64,000 bases of DNA, taken from NCBI GenBank assembly GCA_963814905.1, contig CAWFEM010000012.1, forward strand, positions 1 to 64,000, in the 5' to 3' direction. The translations under genes and the position numbers were made by a program. This stretch comes from DASWJZ01 sp963814905. GTDB taxonomy: Bacteria; Pseudomonadota; Alphaproteobacteria; Rhizobiales; Afifellaceae. Numbering within the stretch: the stretch's first letter is position 1; every line of letters begins with the position of its first letter. A model generated the notes under the pieces. It searched no databases. It saw only the letters and a list, made by a program, of their open reading frames with translations, and was not told the DNA's origin. Below, in pieces: positions 16,603 to 25,469 of the stretch.

Positions 16603-18633
16603 GTGACTGTCGTTCTGGGTATTGATACTGGCGGGACATTCACCGACTTCGTGCTGGTCGATCAGGACACTGGGCGCATCGCCACCGCAAAGGTGCCGTC
16701 GACTCCCGGGGACCCCGCAGTTGCCATAACGGAAGGGCTGGCGCGGCTGGATGGGGCCTCCCGCATCGAGCACGTGGTGATCGGAACGACCGTCGCCACC
16801 AACGCCGTGATCGAGCGAGTCGGGCCGCGCACGATCTTCGTGACCAATCGCGGGTTCGAGGACGTGCCGTTCGTCGGCCGCCTTGATAAGGAGCGGATCT
16901 ACGATCTCAACTGGCAGAAGCCGAAACCGTTGGTGCACAGGCGCAACTCCCTCGGGGTCGGTGGCCGCTATGACGACCACGGCGTCGAGATCGAGCCGCT
17001 GACCGAGGAAGACCTCGCCGCGCTCACGAACGAGCTCGCGCAGTGGAAGGACGAAGAGGTCGCGGTAGCGGTCTGCTGCCTTTTCTCCTACCTCAATGGC
17101 GAGCACGAGCAGCGCATCGCCGAGGCCGTGCGCGCGGCGCTTCCCGGCGCCTTTGTCTCGGTCTCGCACGAGGTCTCGCCGCTGTGGCGCGAGTACGAGC
17201 GCTCAAGCACCACGATTGCCGATGCCTTCGTGAAACCCGTGGTCACGCGCTACATCGAGAGCGTCGGCAAGGCGCTGCGCGAGCGCCTGGAGGCCACGCG
17301 CTGGAATCTCCTGGCATCGAACGGCGGCTATCTCCTAGCCGAGCAGGCGCTGGAGAAGCCCGCGCAGTTGCTGATCTCAGGACTCTCCGGCGGCGTCATC
17401 GGCGGCGGATACTACGCCAAGACGACCGGACACGGCTCCGTCTTCACGCTCGACATGGGCGGCACCAGCTGTGACATCGGCCTGGTGCTGGACGGCAACC
17501 AGCAATACGCGACCGAGTTCCAGATCGCGTTCGGCATCCCGGCGATCATTCCCTGCGTCGCCGTGCGCACTATCGGTGCCGGAGGCGGGTCAATCGGCTG
17601 GACCGACAAGGGCGGGCTCCTCCACGTAGGCCCGCGCAGCGCCGGGGCGGAGCCTGGGCCGGTCGCCTACGGGAAGGGCGGGACCGAGCCGACGGTGACC
17701 GACGCAAATCTCGTGCTTGGCCGATTGGATCCGGCCTATTTTCTCGGCGGGATGATGGATCTCGACGGCCAGGCGGCGCTCAACGCCCTCGCAGGGCTCG
17801 GCAAGAAGCTCAATCTCTCGCCCGAACGCGCGGCGCTCGCGATGGCGAGCACGACGGATGAAAACATGGCGAATGCCATCCGCCTGATCGCGGTAGAGCG
17901 CGGCCTCGACGCGCGTGATCTTGCGCTGATCGCGATCGGAGGCGCGGGGCCCCTGCATGCGCGCGCTGTCGCTGAACGTCTCGGCATCAAGACCGTCATC
18001 GTTCCGCCGCATCCCGGCTTGTGCTCGGCCTTCGGAGCGGCGATCGCCGACGCCCGTATCGACCGAGCGCAGACGCTCTTCATGCGGTCGGAGGATCTCG
18101 ACCTGCCGCTCCTCGCCGGAGCCATCCGCCGGCTCCGCGAAGCGGCGGCGGACGATCTTCGCCGAAGCGTCGACGTCGCCAAGCCGGCGCTGCTCACGTC
18201 GATCGACATGCGCTATTCCGGCCAGAACTACGAGGTCGACGTTTCCGTTCCGGACGGCGAGTTCACCACCGAAAGCTGGAGCGAGTTGGTCGACCGCTTC
18301 GCCAGCACGCACCAGCGCCTCTATGGCTTCGCCCTTCCCGGCGAGCCGTTTGAGATCATCAACCTGCGCGTGACAGCGATCAGTTTGGAACCGGACCGGT
18401 CCTTCGCGGAGGTTGAGGGCGGGGCGCCCCCGCCGGCGGCGCGGCGCACGGTCTATTTCGATGCACCGGTCGACTGCGCGATCTATCACCGCGCGGCGTT
18501 GTCAGTGGGCGCCGTCATCGCCGGACCGGCAGTGATCGAGGAGGCGGATTCCACGACGCTCGTCTATCCCGGCGACGAGGTCCATGTCGGTGCCGGCGGT
18601 GTGATGACGATTAATCTGGGTAAGGCGGCATGA
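16603..18633 (+). CDS. Hydantoinase/oxoprolinase family protein, HyuA-type subunit (set 1)
   Basis: 676 residues of the HyuA/oxoprolinase A family, an ASKHA-fold ATPase. The N-terminal phosphate loop GIDTGGTFTDFVLVD and the second motif FTLDMGGTSCDIGLV are diagnostic. Further conserved blocks are GTTVATNAVIERVG, GAGGGSIGW, GPRSAGAEPGPVAYG and IGGAGPLHARAVA. The family uses ATP to phosphorylate a lactam, imide or ketone so that the HyuB partner can open or carboxylate it. The start is GTG (VTVVLGIDTGG). The ATGA overlap with the HyuB gene shows coupling. It is paralogous to the gene at 31004, with the same N-terminal block. The substrate is not known; the neighbours point to a sugar-derived or cyclic amide compound. 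Confidence 0.88.
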   Translation: MTVVLGIDTGGTFTDFVLVDQDTGRIATAKVPSTPGDPAVAITEGLARLDGASRIEHVVIGTTVATNAVIERVGPRTIFVTNRGFEDVPFVGRLDKERIYDLNWQKPKPLVHRRNSLGVGGRYDDHGVEIEPLTEEDLAALTNELAQWKDEEVAVAVCCLFSYLNGEHEQRIAEAVRAALPGAFVSVSHEVSPLWREYERSSTTIADAFVKPVVTRYIESVGKALRERLEATRWNLLASNGGYLLAEQALEKPAQLLISGLSGGVIGGGYYAKTTGHGSVFTLDMGGTSCDIGLVLDGNQQYATEFQIAFGIPAIIPCVAVRTIGAGGGSIGWTDKGGLLHVGPRSAGAEPGPVAYGKGGTEPTVTDANLVLGRLDPAYFLGGMMDLDGQAALNALAGLGKKLNLSPERAALAMASTTDENMANAIRLIAVERGLDARDLALIAIGGAGPLHARAVAERLGIKTVIVPPHPGLCSAFGAAIADARIDRAQTLFMRSEDLDLPLLAGAIRRLREAAADDLRRSVDVAKPALLTSIDMRYSGQNYEVDVSVPDGEFTTESWSELVDRFASTHQRLYGFALPGEPFEIINLRVTAISLEPDRSFAEVEGGAPPPAARRTVYFDAPVDCAIYHRAALSVGAVIAGPAVIEEADSTTLVYPGDEVHVGAGGVMTINLGKAA

Positions 18634-20366
18634 AGGGTGCGAAGCTCGAACTCGACGCGGTAGGACTCCACGTCCTGCACAACGCGCTCGCCAACATCGC
18701 TGCGGAGATGGCGATCGTGATGATGAAGACGTCGTATTCGACGATCTTCAACGAAGGCCTCGACTTCTGCACGATGCTACTCGACCGCCAGGGCAACCTC
18801 ATCGCGGAAAAGAACTTCGCGCCGGCAATGGCGGGCGCCGTCAACTACACGCTCCGCTGGACCCTTGAGGAACTCGGCGAGGACTTCTTCAAGGCGGGCG
18901 ACGTGATCGTCCACAACGATCCCTACCGCGGGAACTGCCACATCCCCGAACATATGCTGATGAAGCCGATCTTCCGCGGCGAAGAGCTCATCGGCTTCGC
19001 GGGCACGATCGGGCATCTCGCCGAGGTCGGCGGCAAGGCGCCGGGGAGCTTCGCCGCGGACGCCACGGACGTCTTCCAGGAAGGGCTGCGACTGCCGCCA
19101 GTCAAGCTCATGGAGGGGGGGCAGTACAACGAGCAGCTGTGGCGCGTGATCATGGCCAATCACCGCACGCCGCGGAACACATGGGGCGACTTCCACGCCA
19201 TGATCGGCGCCCTCAACATCGGCGAGCGGCGCCTGCTCGAGCTCGTCGAGCGCTACGACCTCGACACGGTGGTCGACGGCGCCAGTCAGCTCATCGACTA
19301 TTCGGAGCGGCGTCTGCGGGCGGAAATCGCCGAACTTCCCGAGGGCGAGTATCCCGCTTCGATGATGGTGGAGGACGACGGCGTCAGCGACGAGCCGTTC
19401 GAGGTGAAGGTCAAGGTCGTCGTCAGGGACAAGCGGGTGATCGCCGACTTCACCGGGTCGAGCCCGCAGGTGTCCGGGCCGATGAACTGCACCTTCGTCG
19501 TCGCCGCGGCGGCGCTCTACAACGTGATCTTCAGCATCGCCGACCCGCAGGACCTCATTCCGCGCAATTCCGGCTGCTACCGACCCGCGCAGATCATCGC
19601 GCCGCCAGGTTCGGTCGTGAATGTGCGATATCCGGGTCCTTCGGTTGGCGGCAACACCGACCTCCAGCCGAAGCTTATCGACCTGCTGCTTGCCGCATTC
19701 GCGAAGGCGGTGCCCGACCGGGTTGCTGCCGGCACCGGCGGGTCGAGCAGCAATCTCCTCTTCGGCGGCATCCATCCGGATACGGGGCGCTACTACAGCA
19801 ACTACCATTTCGACGGTATGGGTGCCGGCGCGACGGCAAAGAAAGACGGCAACGACGGCGAAATCACCCGCCACTCGAACTGCCGCAATACGCCGGTGGA
19901 GGTGTTCGAGCACCGCTATCCGCTTCTCACTCTGCACTACGGGTTGACGAAGGACTCCGGCGGCGCCGGCAAGCACCGGGGCGGCCTTGGCACCGAGCGC
20001 AGCATGAGGGTGACGGCGCCGTCGATCACGTTCAGCGCGCTGTTCGACCGCTGCAAACTCACCTCCACTGGGCTGTTCGACGGCAAGTCCGGTGGCCCAT
20101 CAGCGTTGATGGTGAAGCGCGCCGGAACCTCCGAATTCCGCAGCTTCATGGACGTCTTCGGCTTGCGCTCGCCAACCAAGTTCACCAACGTCGTGCTGCA
20201 TGCGGGCGACGAGCTCTACTACCGGACGCCGGGCGGCGCCGGCTACGGGCCGCCCGCGGAGCGCGATCCTGCCGCGATCCGCGAGGACGTGCTCGACGGC
20301 TATGTGAGTGAGGAGGCGGCGGAGCGCGACTACGGCCGGAAAGTCCAAACTGGGGAAGCGGGATGA
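18630..20366 (+). CDS. Hydantoinase B/oxoprolinase family protein, HyuB-type subunit (set 1)
   Basis: 578 residues. HyuB-family hallmarks in order: STIFNEGLDFCTMLLDRQGN, VIVHNDPYRGNCHIPEHML, IGHLAEVGGKAPGSFAADAT, VEDDGVSDEPF, NTDLQPKLIDLLLAA and the glycine-rich SGGAGKHRGGLGTERSM. It forms the catalytic complex with HyuA. The gene starts inside the HyuA stop (ATGA) and ends inside the start of the zinc-ribbon gene, so four genes in a row are translationally coupled. It is clearly paralogous to the HyuB at 33040; the C-terminal 20 residues differ most. Confidence 0.88.
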   Translation: MKGAKLELDAVGLHVLHNALANIAAEMAIVMMKTSYSTIFNEGLDFCTMLLDRQGNLIAEKNFAPAMAGAVNYTLRWTLEELGEDFFKAGDVIVHNDPYRGNCHIPEHMLMKPIFRGEELIGFAGTIGHLAEVGGKAPGSFAADATDVFQEGLRLPPVKLMEGGQYNEQLWRVIMANHRTPRNTWGDFHAMIGALNIGERRLLELVERYDLDTVVDGASQLIDYSERRLRAEIAELPEGEYPASMMVEDDGVSDEPFEVKVKVVVRDKRVIADFTGSSPQVSGPMNCTFVVAAAALYNVIFSIADPQDLIPRNSGCYRPAQIIAPPGSVVNVRYPGPSVGGNTDLQPKLIDLLLAAFAKAVPDRVAAGTGGSSSNLLFGGIHPDTGRYYSNYHFDGMGAGATAKKDGNDGEITRHSNCRNTPVEVFEHRYPLLTLHYGLTKDSGGAGKHRGGLGTERSMRVTAPSITFSALFDRCKLTSTGLFDGKSGGPSALMVKRAGTSEFRSFMDVFGLRSPTKFTNVVLHAGDELYYRTPGGAGYGPPAERDPAAIREDVLDGYVSEEAAERDYGRKVQTGEAG

Positions 20367-20566
20367 GACGCGGCAAGTGGCTGGAGTCGACGCGACCCTG
20401 GCACGACACCAACGTCAGCTATTGCGATGTCTGCGGACGGCTGATCCCCCGGCGGTCCTGGGTGTTCAGTGACGGGGCGAAGACGCTATCGGCCTGCAGC
20501 CCTGACTGCGAGGATCTCTACAACAGCTACCTGAAGCCCGCATTGCGGAAAGGCGAGGATAAATGA
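20363..20566 (+). CDS. Small zinc-ribbon protein of the hydantoinase operon (set 1)
   Basis: 67 residues. It has two cysteine pairs, Y-C-D-V-C-G and C-S-P-D-C, about 23 residues apart, which look like a zinc ribbon. The order HyuA-HyuB-small cysteine protein is repeated at 34818, where the paralogue keeps both pairs and the 'C-x-x-C-G-x-x-(I/L)-P-R-R' core. Acetone carboxylases also have a small zinc-binding gamma subunit beside HyuA- and HyuB-like subunits, so this may be a third subunit of the enzyme rather than a regulator; that is inference. Start and stop both overlap the neighbours by four bases. Confidence 0.65.
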   Translation: MRRGKWLESTRPWHDTNVSYCDVCGRLIPRRSWVFSDGAKTLSACSPDCEDLYNSYLKPALRKGEDK

Positions 20567-21687
20567 AGATAACCAAGGTCGAGGGCATCCTTGTGCGGGC
20601 GCCGACGGCGATCAACGCCGCGATTGCGGATGGCAGCCAGGACGGGTTGATCGTGCGCGTGCACACCGATGCCGGCATCGTCGGGATCGGCGAGGTGGAT
20701 TCCTCTCCCTCGGTCGCCAAGGCGGTGATCGATGCGCCACCGTCCCACAAGATCGCCTCCGGTCTGGCCTCGCTCTTGCAGGGTGAAGACCCGTTCGACG
20801 TCGGCAGGCTTTGGCAGAAGATGTACCAGGGCACCGTCTATTTCGGCCGTCGCGGTGTGGTGCTCCATGCGATGAGCGGCATCGAGATCGCGCTCTGGGA
20901 CATTGTCGGCAAGGCCGTCGGAAAGCCGATACACGCGCTCGTCGGCGGCGCGCGTCGGAAGAAGGTCAAGGCCTACGCGAGCACGCTGATGCCGGATACG
21001 CCAGACGAGGCCGCGCGGACAGTTGCGAAGCAGCGCGAGGCCGGCTTCGACGCCGTGAAGCTTGGCTGGGGGCCGCTCGGAGAATCGGCCGACCTCGACG
21101 TGGCGCTCGTCGCCGCGGCGCGCAAGGCCGGCGGCGACGACTTCGACCTGATGATCGACATCGGCTTCGGTTTTCCGAGCGCCCGCCAGGCGATCGAGCG
21201 TGTCCGCCGCATGGAAGAATACCGGCCATACTGGATCGAGGAGCCGTTCAAGCCGGACGACTACGCCAAATACGCGGCACTCGCCGCCGCGGTTGATACG
21301 CCGATCGCCGGCGGCGAGGAGGAGACCACGCTCGCCGACTTCGAGCGGCTTGTCACGCTCGGCGGCGTCGAGATTGTGCAACCTGACGTCACCCGTGCCG
21401 GCGGCATTCTGGAGTGCCTCAAGATCGCCGAATACGCCAGGGTCTCCGGCAAGCGCTGCGTGCTCCATGCCTGGAGCACGGGCATCATCAAGGCCGCAAC
21501 GCTCCACGTGCTGGCCGCGATGGAGGAAACGGAATACATGGAGTACCGTGTCCAGACGACTGGGCTGAACCAGACGCTAGTGCGCGAGACCTTTCCGGTC
21601 GTCGACGGCTACGTCGCTGTTCCGGAGGCCCCTGGTCTCGGCGTCGAGCTCGACGAGGACGCGCTTGGGAGACTCACCGTCACCTAG
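20563..21687 (+). CDS. Mandelate racemase/muconate-lactonising enzyme family protein
   Basis: 374 residues of the enolase superfamily. N-terminal capping domain (residues 1-130), then the barrel: FDAVKLGWGP on strand 2, LMIDIGFGF for the first metal ligand, WIEEP for the second and GGEEETT for the third. A C-terminal VLHAWSTGI carries the likely acid/base His. In typical dehydratases the strand-2 motif is K-x-K; only the first Lys is present here, so the base chemistry may differ. It is probably a sugar-acid dehydratase or epimerase. It is coupled to the upstream zinc-ribbon gene (ATGA) and is 46 bp before the ABC ATPase. Confidence 0.82.
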   Translation: MKITKVEGILVRAPTAINAAIADGSQDGLIVRVHTDAGIVGIGEVDSSPSVAKAVIDAPPSHKIASGLASLLQGEDPFDVGRLWQKMYQGTVYFGRRGVVLHAMSGIEIALWDIVGKAVGKPIHALVGGARRKKVKAYASTLMPDTPDEAARTVAKQREAGFDAVKLGWGPLGESADLDVALVAAARKAGGDDFDLMIDIGFGFPSARQAIERVRRMEEYRPYWIEEPFKPDDYAKYAALAAAVDTPIAGGEEETTLADFERLVTLGGVEIVQPDVTRAGGILECLKIAEYARVSGKRCVLHAWSTGIIKAATLHVLAAMEETEYMEYRVQTTGLNQTLVRETFPVVDGYVAVPEAPGLGVELDEDALGRLTVT

Positions 21688-21733
21688 CGGGACGGTGGAC
21701 TTCCCGCAGGGACGGACGAGGGGAATCAGCAGC

Positions 21734-22948
21734 GTGGCGACTATTGAGTTCGAGAACGTCTCCAAGCGCTTCGACGATGGCACGATCGCCGTCGATGATC
21801 TCAGCCTCAAGATCGAAGACGGCGAGTTCATGATCTTCGTCGGGCCGTCCGGATGCGGAAAGACTACCGCGCTGCGCATGGTGGCGGGTCTTGAGGAAAT
21901 AACCTCCGGCGAGATCCGGATCGGCGACAAGACGGTCAACAATCTGGAACCGCAGGACCGCGATATCGCGATGGTCTTCCAGAATTACGCGCTCTACCCG
22001 CACATGTACGTCAGCGACAACATCAAGTTCCCGCTACGCATGCAAAACCTCCCGAAGGCGGAGATCGAGCGCCGCGTCTCCGAGGTCGCAGCGATGCTCG
22101 GCATCGCGCAGCTGCTGTCGCGAAAGCCACGGGAACTCTCCGGGGGCCAGCGCCAGCGGGTCGCGATGGGCCGCGCCATCGTGAGGCACCCGCGCGCGTT
22201 CCTGATGGACGAGCCACTGTCGAACCTTGACGCCAAGCTGCGCATCCAGATGCGCGTCGAGCTCGTAAGGCTGCACCAGCGCCTCGGTGTGACCACGATC
22301 TACGTCACTCACGACCAGACCGAGGCTATGACGCTTGGGCACCGCGTCACGGTGCTGAACCACGGCCGCGTTCAGCAGGTCGCACCGCCGCGCGAGCTCT
22401 ACGCCCATCCCGTCAATGCGTTCGTCGCAGGCTTCATCGGAAGCCCGCCGATGAATTTCATCCGCGGTACCATCGTCGCCGACGGCGTCGAGATCGGCGG
22501 CGTCCGCCTTAACCTGCCTGGCGAGATGATGGCTAAACTCAAGGGTGGCGATCGCAACGTGGACGTCGGGCTTCGTCCGGAAAGCTTCGTCGCCGTGCAG
22601 GGCGAAGGCGGACTGCTCCACGGCGAGATCGAGGTGGTCGAACAACTCGGCGCCGAATGCTTCATCTATCTGCGCGTGCCCAAGCTCGACGTGGTCGAGC
22701 AGAGCGACCGCCCGATCGAACTTGCCGGCTCTATCTGTGCGCGGCTGAGCGAGCCGGTGAACTTCGCCGCGGGCGATCCCATTTCGCTTGGCATCCGGCC
22801 GGAGCTGATCCGCATTTTCGACGAAAAGAGCGGCGTGAGCCGCTTGCCGTACCGAGCGCGGCGCGCTCTGCCGCAACGATTTCCTCAACGCAAAGAAGTT
22901 GGAGGGACAGGGTGGGACAGCGACTCAAGGATCGGATTGCGTTGGTGA
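21734..22948 (+). CDS. ABC transporter ATP-binding protein (UgpC/MalK type)
   Basis: 404 residues. Walker A GPSGCGKTTAL, Q-loop MVFQNYALYPHM, signature LSGGQRQRVAMGRAIV, Walker B FLMDEPLSNLDAKL and the switch His in YVTHDQTEAMT. A C-terminal TOBE/OB regulatory domain typical of carbohydrate importers follows (residues about 240-380). The GTG at 21734 (VATIEFENVSKRF) is chosen because the family starts there; upstream codons overlap the preceding gene in another frame. It is the energising subunit for the permeases and binding protein encoded on the other strand at 25470-28639. The 3' end overlaps the SDR gene by 37 bp, so the last residues are not conserved. Confidence 0.85.
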   Translation: MATIEFENVSKRFDDGTIAVDDLSLKIEDGEFMIFVGPSGCGKTTALRMVAGLEEITSGEIRIGDKTVNNLEPQDRDIAMVFQNYALYPHMYVSDNIKFPLRMQNLPKAEIERRVSEVAAMLGIAQLLSRKPRELSGGQRQRVAMGRAIVRHPRAFLMDEPLSNLDAKLRIQMRVELVRLHQRLGVTTIYVTHDQTEAMTLGHRVTVLNHGRVQQVAPPRELYAHPVNAFVAGFIGSPPMNFIRGTIVADGVEIGGVRLNLPGEMMAKLKGGDRNVDVGLRPESFVAVQGEGGLLHGEIEVVEQLGAECFIYLRVPKLDVVEQSDRPIELAGSICARLSEPVNFAAGDPISLGIRPELIRIFDEKSGVSRLPYRARRALPQRFPQRKEVGGTGWDSDSRIGLRW

Positions 22949-23679
22949 CCGGCGCCGGACGTGGAATTGGCGAAGCGATCGCCCGCAGGCTGGCAGAGGA
23001 AGGCGCGCGCGTCTGGATCGCGGAAATCGACGAGCCGAAGGGGAGCGAGGTCGCTTCGTCCATCGAGGGCGCCACGTTCGCGCCGGTCGACATTTCCGAC
23101 GATGCGTCTGTCGCGGCTCTCGCGCAGACGATTGAAAGCCGCGACGGTCGCCTCGACATCCTCGTCAACAATGCCGCCATCCTCGACATGACGCCTTACA
23201 AGGATCTCACGATCGAGAGCTTTATGCACGTCCATGACATAAACCTGTTCGGCGCCATGCGCGTGACTTTGGCGATGGTGCCTTTGATACGTTCCGCCGG
23301 CGGCGGCCGCATCCTGAACATCGCGTCCGTGAATGGTCTGCGCGGCAGCCGCAACTCGATATCCTACTCGACGGCCAAGGGCGGGATCGTCCATCTGACG
23401 CGCTTGCTGGCCAGTGAGCTCGCACCCGACAACATCACCGTCAACGCCATCGCCCCGGGCTTCATCAGCACGCGGATGTCGGTTCTTCCGGACGGCACGA
23501 TCGAGCACGAAAGCGACTGGTTCAAATACATCTATGTCGACCGCCGGAGGATTCCGCTGGCTCGCGGCGGCAAGCCGGAGGACGTCGCCGGCCCGGCATT
23601 CTTCTTCTGCTCGGACGACAGCCGGTACGTGACGGGACACATTCTTCCGGTTGATGGCGGCATGTTGACCACGCTCTGA
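22912..23679 (+). CDS. SDR family oxidoreductase
   Basis: 255 residues. Cofactor motif TGAGRGIGEAIAR, acidic residue after strand 2 (IDEPKG) suggesting NAD preference, NNAAILDM, catalytic Ser in NIASVNG and YSTAK for Tyr and Lys, then APGFISTRM. The GTG at 22912 follows GGAGG at 22901-22905. It is probably a sugar or polyol dehydrogenase in the same catabolic operon. It overlaps the upstream ATPase gene by 37 bp and is followed 29 bp later by the FAD oxidoreductase. Confidence 0.83.
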   Translation: MGQRLKDRIALVTGAGRGIGEAIARRLAEEGARVWIAEIDEPKGSEVASSIEGATFAPVDISDDASVAALAQTIESRDGRLDILVNNAAILDMTPYKDLTIESFMHVHDINLFGAMRVTLAMVPLIRSAGGGRILNIASVNGLRGSRNSISYSTAKGGIVHLTRLLASELAPDNITVNAIAPGFISTRMSVLPDGTIEHESDWFKYIYVDRRRIPLARGGKPEDVAGPAFFFCSDDSRYVTGHILPVDGGMLTTL

Positions 23680-23708
23680 GCCGATGCGCGCGGCCTCGAG
23701 GGCCGGAA

Positions 23709-25409
23709 ATGACGTCGCACTATGACGCGATCATTGTCGGATCCGGGCACAATGGCCTGGTGGCGGCCAACTACCTGGCTTTGGCCGGCCTCACGGTGGC
23801 CGTTGTGGAGGCTCGCTATATCGTTGGCGGCGCGTGCGTCACCGAGGAACTGATCGGCGGGGCGAAGTTCTCCTCTTGCGCGTTCGTCCAAGGCACGCTC
23901 CGGCCGGAGGTGGTCGACGAGCTGCGCCTCGGCGACTTCGGCCTGGAGATGACCGCTCCCGACGTCCAGGGCTTCGCCCTGTTCCCGGACGGCACGCACT
24001 TCTTTCTTTGGAAGGATATCGACCGCACCGTCCGCGAGCTGGAAAAGTTCAGCCGCCGGGATGCGCAGGGGCTGATCGAGTTCGGGGCCCGCTTCCTGCG
24101 GTTTGAAGAGATCATGCGGCCGTTCCGCTTCCTTTCGACGCCGCCAGGCCGCGGGGAGGTGATGAAGGCCTTCGACGATGCCGGCGAAGCCGCGCTGTTC
24201 AATGAGTTCGTCCTGTCGTCGACCCGCAACCTCCTCGACAGGTATTTCGTTTCCGAACACATCAAGGGCCTGCTGACCCTTTACGGCCTCGTCTCCGTGT
24301 GGGCCGGACCCGATACGCCGGAGGGTGCGTACGTCTATGGCTATCACGCCGCCGGCGAGTTCGAGCGGACCGTCGGACGCTGGGCCTTCGTCAAAGGCGG
24401 CATGGGCGGCATCACCCAGTCGCTGGCACGGGCCGCGGAGACGCGGGGAGTCGACATCCGCGTCAACGCGCCGGTCGAGGAAATTCTCATCGGGGCAGGC
24501 GGGGTGACAGGCGTTCGCCTCAAGAACGGCGAGACCATTGGCGCCGGCATCGTGTTGTCCAATGCGCATCCCAAGATCACCTTCCTGAAGCTCCTCGGCG
24601 AGAAACATCTAAACCCCCGCTTTCGTGAGAGCGTCGAACGGATCGACACCAAGGGTTCGATGGCCCGCATCCACTTGCTCGTCGACCGGCTGCCGCACTA
24701 CGTCGGCTTCGACAGCGCGGAGAAAGGACCCCAGCATGAAGGCCTCGCGGTGCTCGGTTCCTCGGTCGACAATTTTCAGAAAGCCTTCGTTGCGCAGATG
24801 GCGGGCGAGTTTTCGGACGACTACGCCATCGAACTGGTTATCCAGTCCGCCACCGACCCCACACTCGCGCCGAAGGGGCTGCACACCATCACACTCGGCG
24901 TCCAAAACACACCGTTCGAGCTAGCAAGCGGCACCTGGGACGCGCGCAAGGAGGAGTGGGGCGACCACGTTTGCGAGTTGGTCTTCCGCTACGCGCCCAA
25001 TCTCCGCGGCCACATCCTTGGCCGCCATATCATCACGCCCCTCGACCTCGAGCGCGAGTACGGCCTGATCGGCGGCAACATCTTCCACCTGCCGCTGACG
25101 CTGGAATACGCGTTCGACGCGCGGCCGCTGCCGAACTCTGGTGGATACCGCACCCCGGTCTCCGGGCTCTATTTGTGTGGCGCCGGAACCTATCCCGGCG
25201 GCGCGGTGACGGGGATCCCGGGACGCAATGCGGCGAACGCGGTGCTCGCGGACCGCGGTGGCGCCGCGGTGCTTCCGCGAACGGCGCCCACGAGCGTCCT
25301 CAGCCGGATTCTGGAGAGCGAGGTTGGCGGAGAGCTCGGCTACCGCATCGCGCGCAGCCGGCTGCTGCGGCCGGTAACTCGGTACTTTTCGAAGGCTCGC
25401 CGCGACTGA
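23709..25409 (+). CDS. NAD(P)/FAD-dependent oxidoreductase, phytoene desaturase-like
   Basis: 566 residues. N-terminal dinucleotide site IIVGSGHNGLVAANYLALAG followed by VVEARYIVGGACVTEEL, and a C-terminal FAD block LYLCGAGTYPGGAVTGIPGRNAA (shown in parts). This is the CrtI/PYROXD2-like group of flavoproteins, which desaturate or isomerise various substrates. No carotenoid genes are nearby. As the last gene of a LacI-controlled catabolic operon, oxidation of a sugar-derived substrate is more likely than pigment synthesis. A strong hairpin follows. Confidence 0.8.
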   Translation: MTSHYDAIIVGSGHNGLVAANYLALAGLTVAVVEARYIVGGACVTEELIGGAKFSSCAFVQGTLRPEVVDELRLGDFGLEMTAPDVQGFALFPDGTHFFLWKDIDRTVRELEKFSRRDAQGLIEFGARFLRFEEIMRPFRFLSTPPGRGEVMKAFDDAGEAALFNEFVLSSTRNLLDRYFVSEHIKGLLTLYGLVSVWAGPDTPEGAYVYGYHAAGEFERTVGRWAFVKGGMGGITQSLARAAETRGVDIRVNAPVEEILIGAGGVTGVRLKNGETIGAGIVLSNAHPKITFLKLLGEKHLNPRFRESVERIDTKGSMARIHLLVDRLPHYVGFDSAEKGPQHEGLAVLGSSVDNFQKAFVAQMAGEFSDDYAIELVIQSATDPTLAPKGLHTITLGVQNTPFELASGTWDARKEEWGDHVCELVFRYAPNLRGHILGRHIITPLDLEREYGLIGGNIFHLPLTLEYAFDARPLPNSGGYRTPVSGLYLCGAGTYPGGAVTGIPGRNAANAVLADRGGAAVLPRTAPTSVLSRILESEVGGELGYRIARSRLLRPVTRYFSKARRD

Positions 25410-25428
25410 CCGGCGGGGCTGCTATAGG

Positions 25429-25456
25429 GTGTCCGGCGGCGGGCGCCGCCGGACAC
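25429..25456. terminator. Bidirectional terminator hairpin
   Basis: Perfect 12-bp stem GTGTCCGGCGGC / GCCGCCGGACAC with a four-base loop, between the convergent FAD oxidoreductase and binding-protein genes. The T-run is weak. Confidence 0.65.
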
Positions 25457-25469
25457 TTGTGCGCTTAGC

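Noticed and set aside
23709..25409. Carotenoid phytoene desaturase
   Set aside because: Only the flavoprotein superfamily matches; no carotenoid genes are nearby and the gene ends a LacI-controlled catabolic operon.
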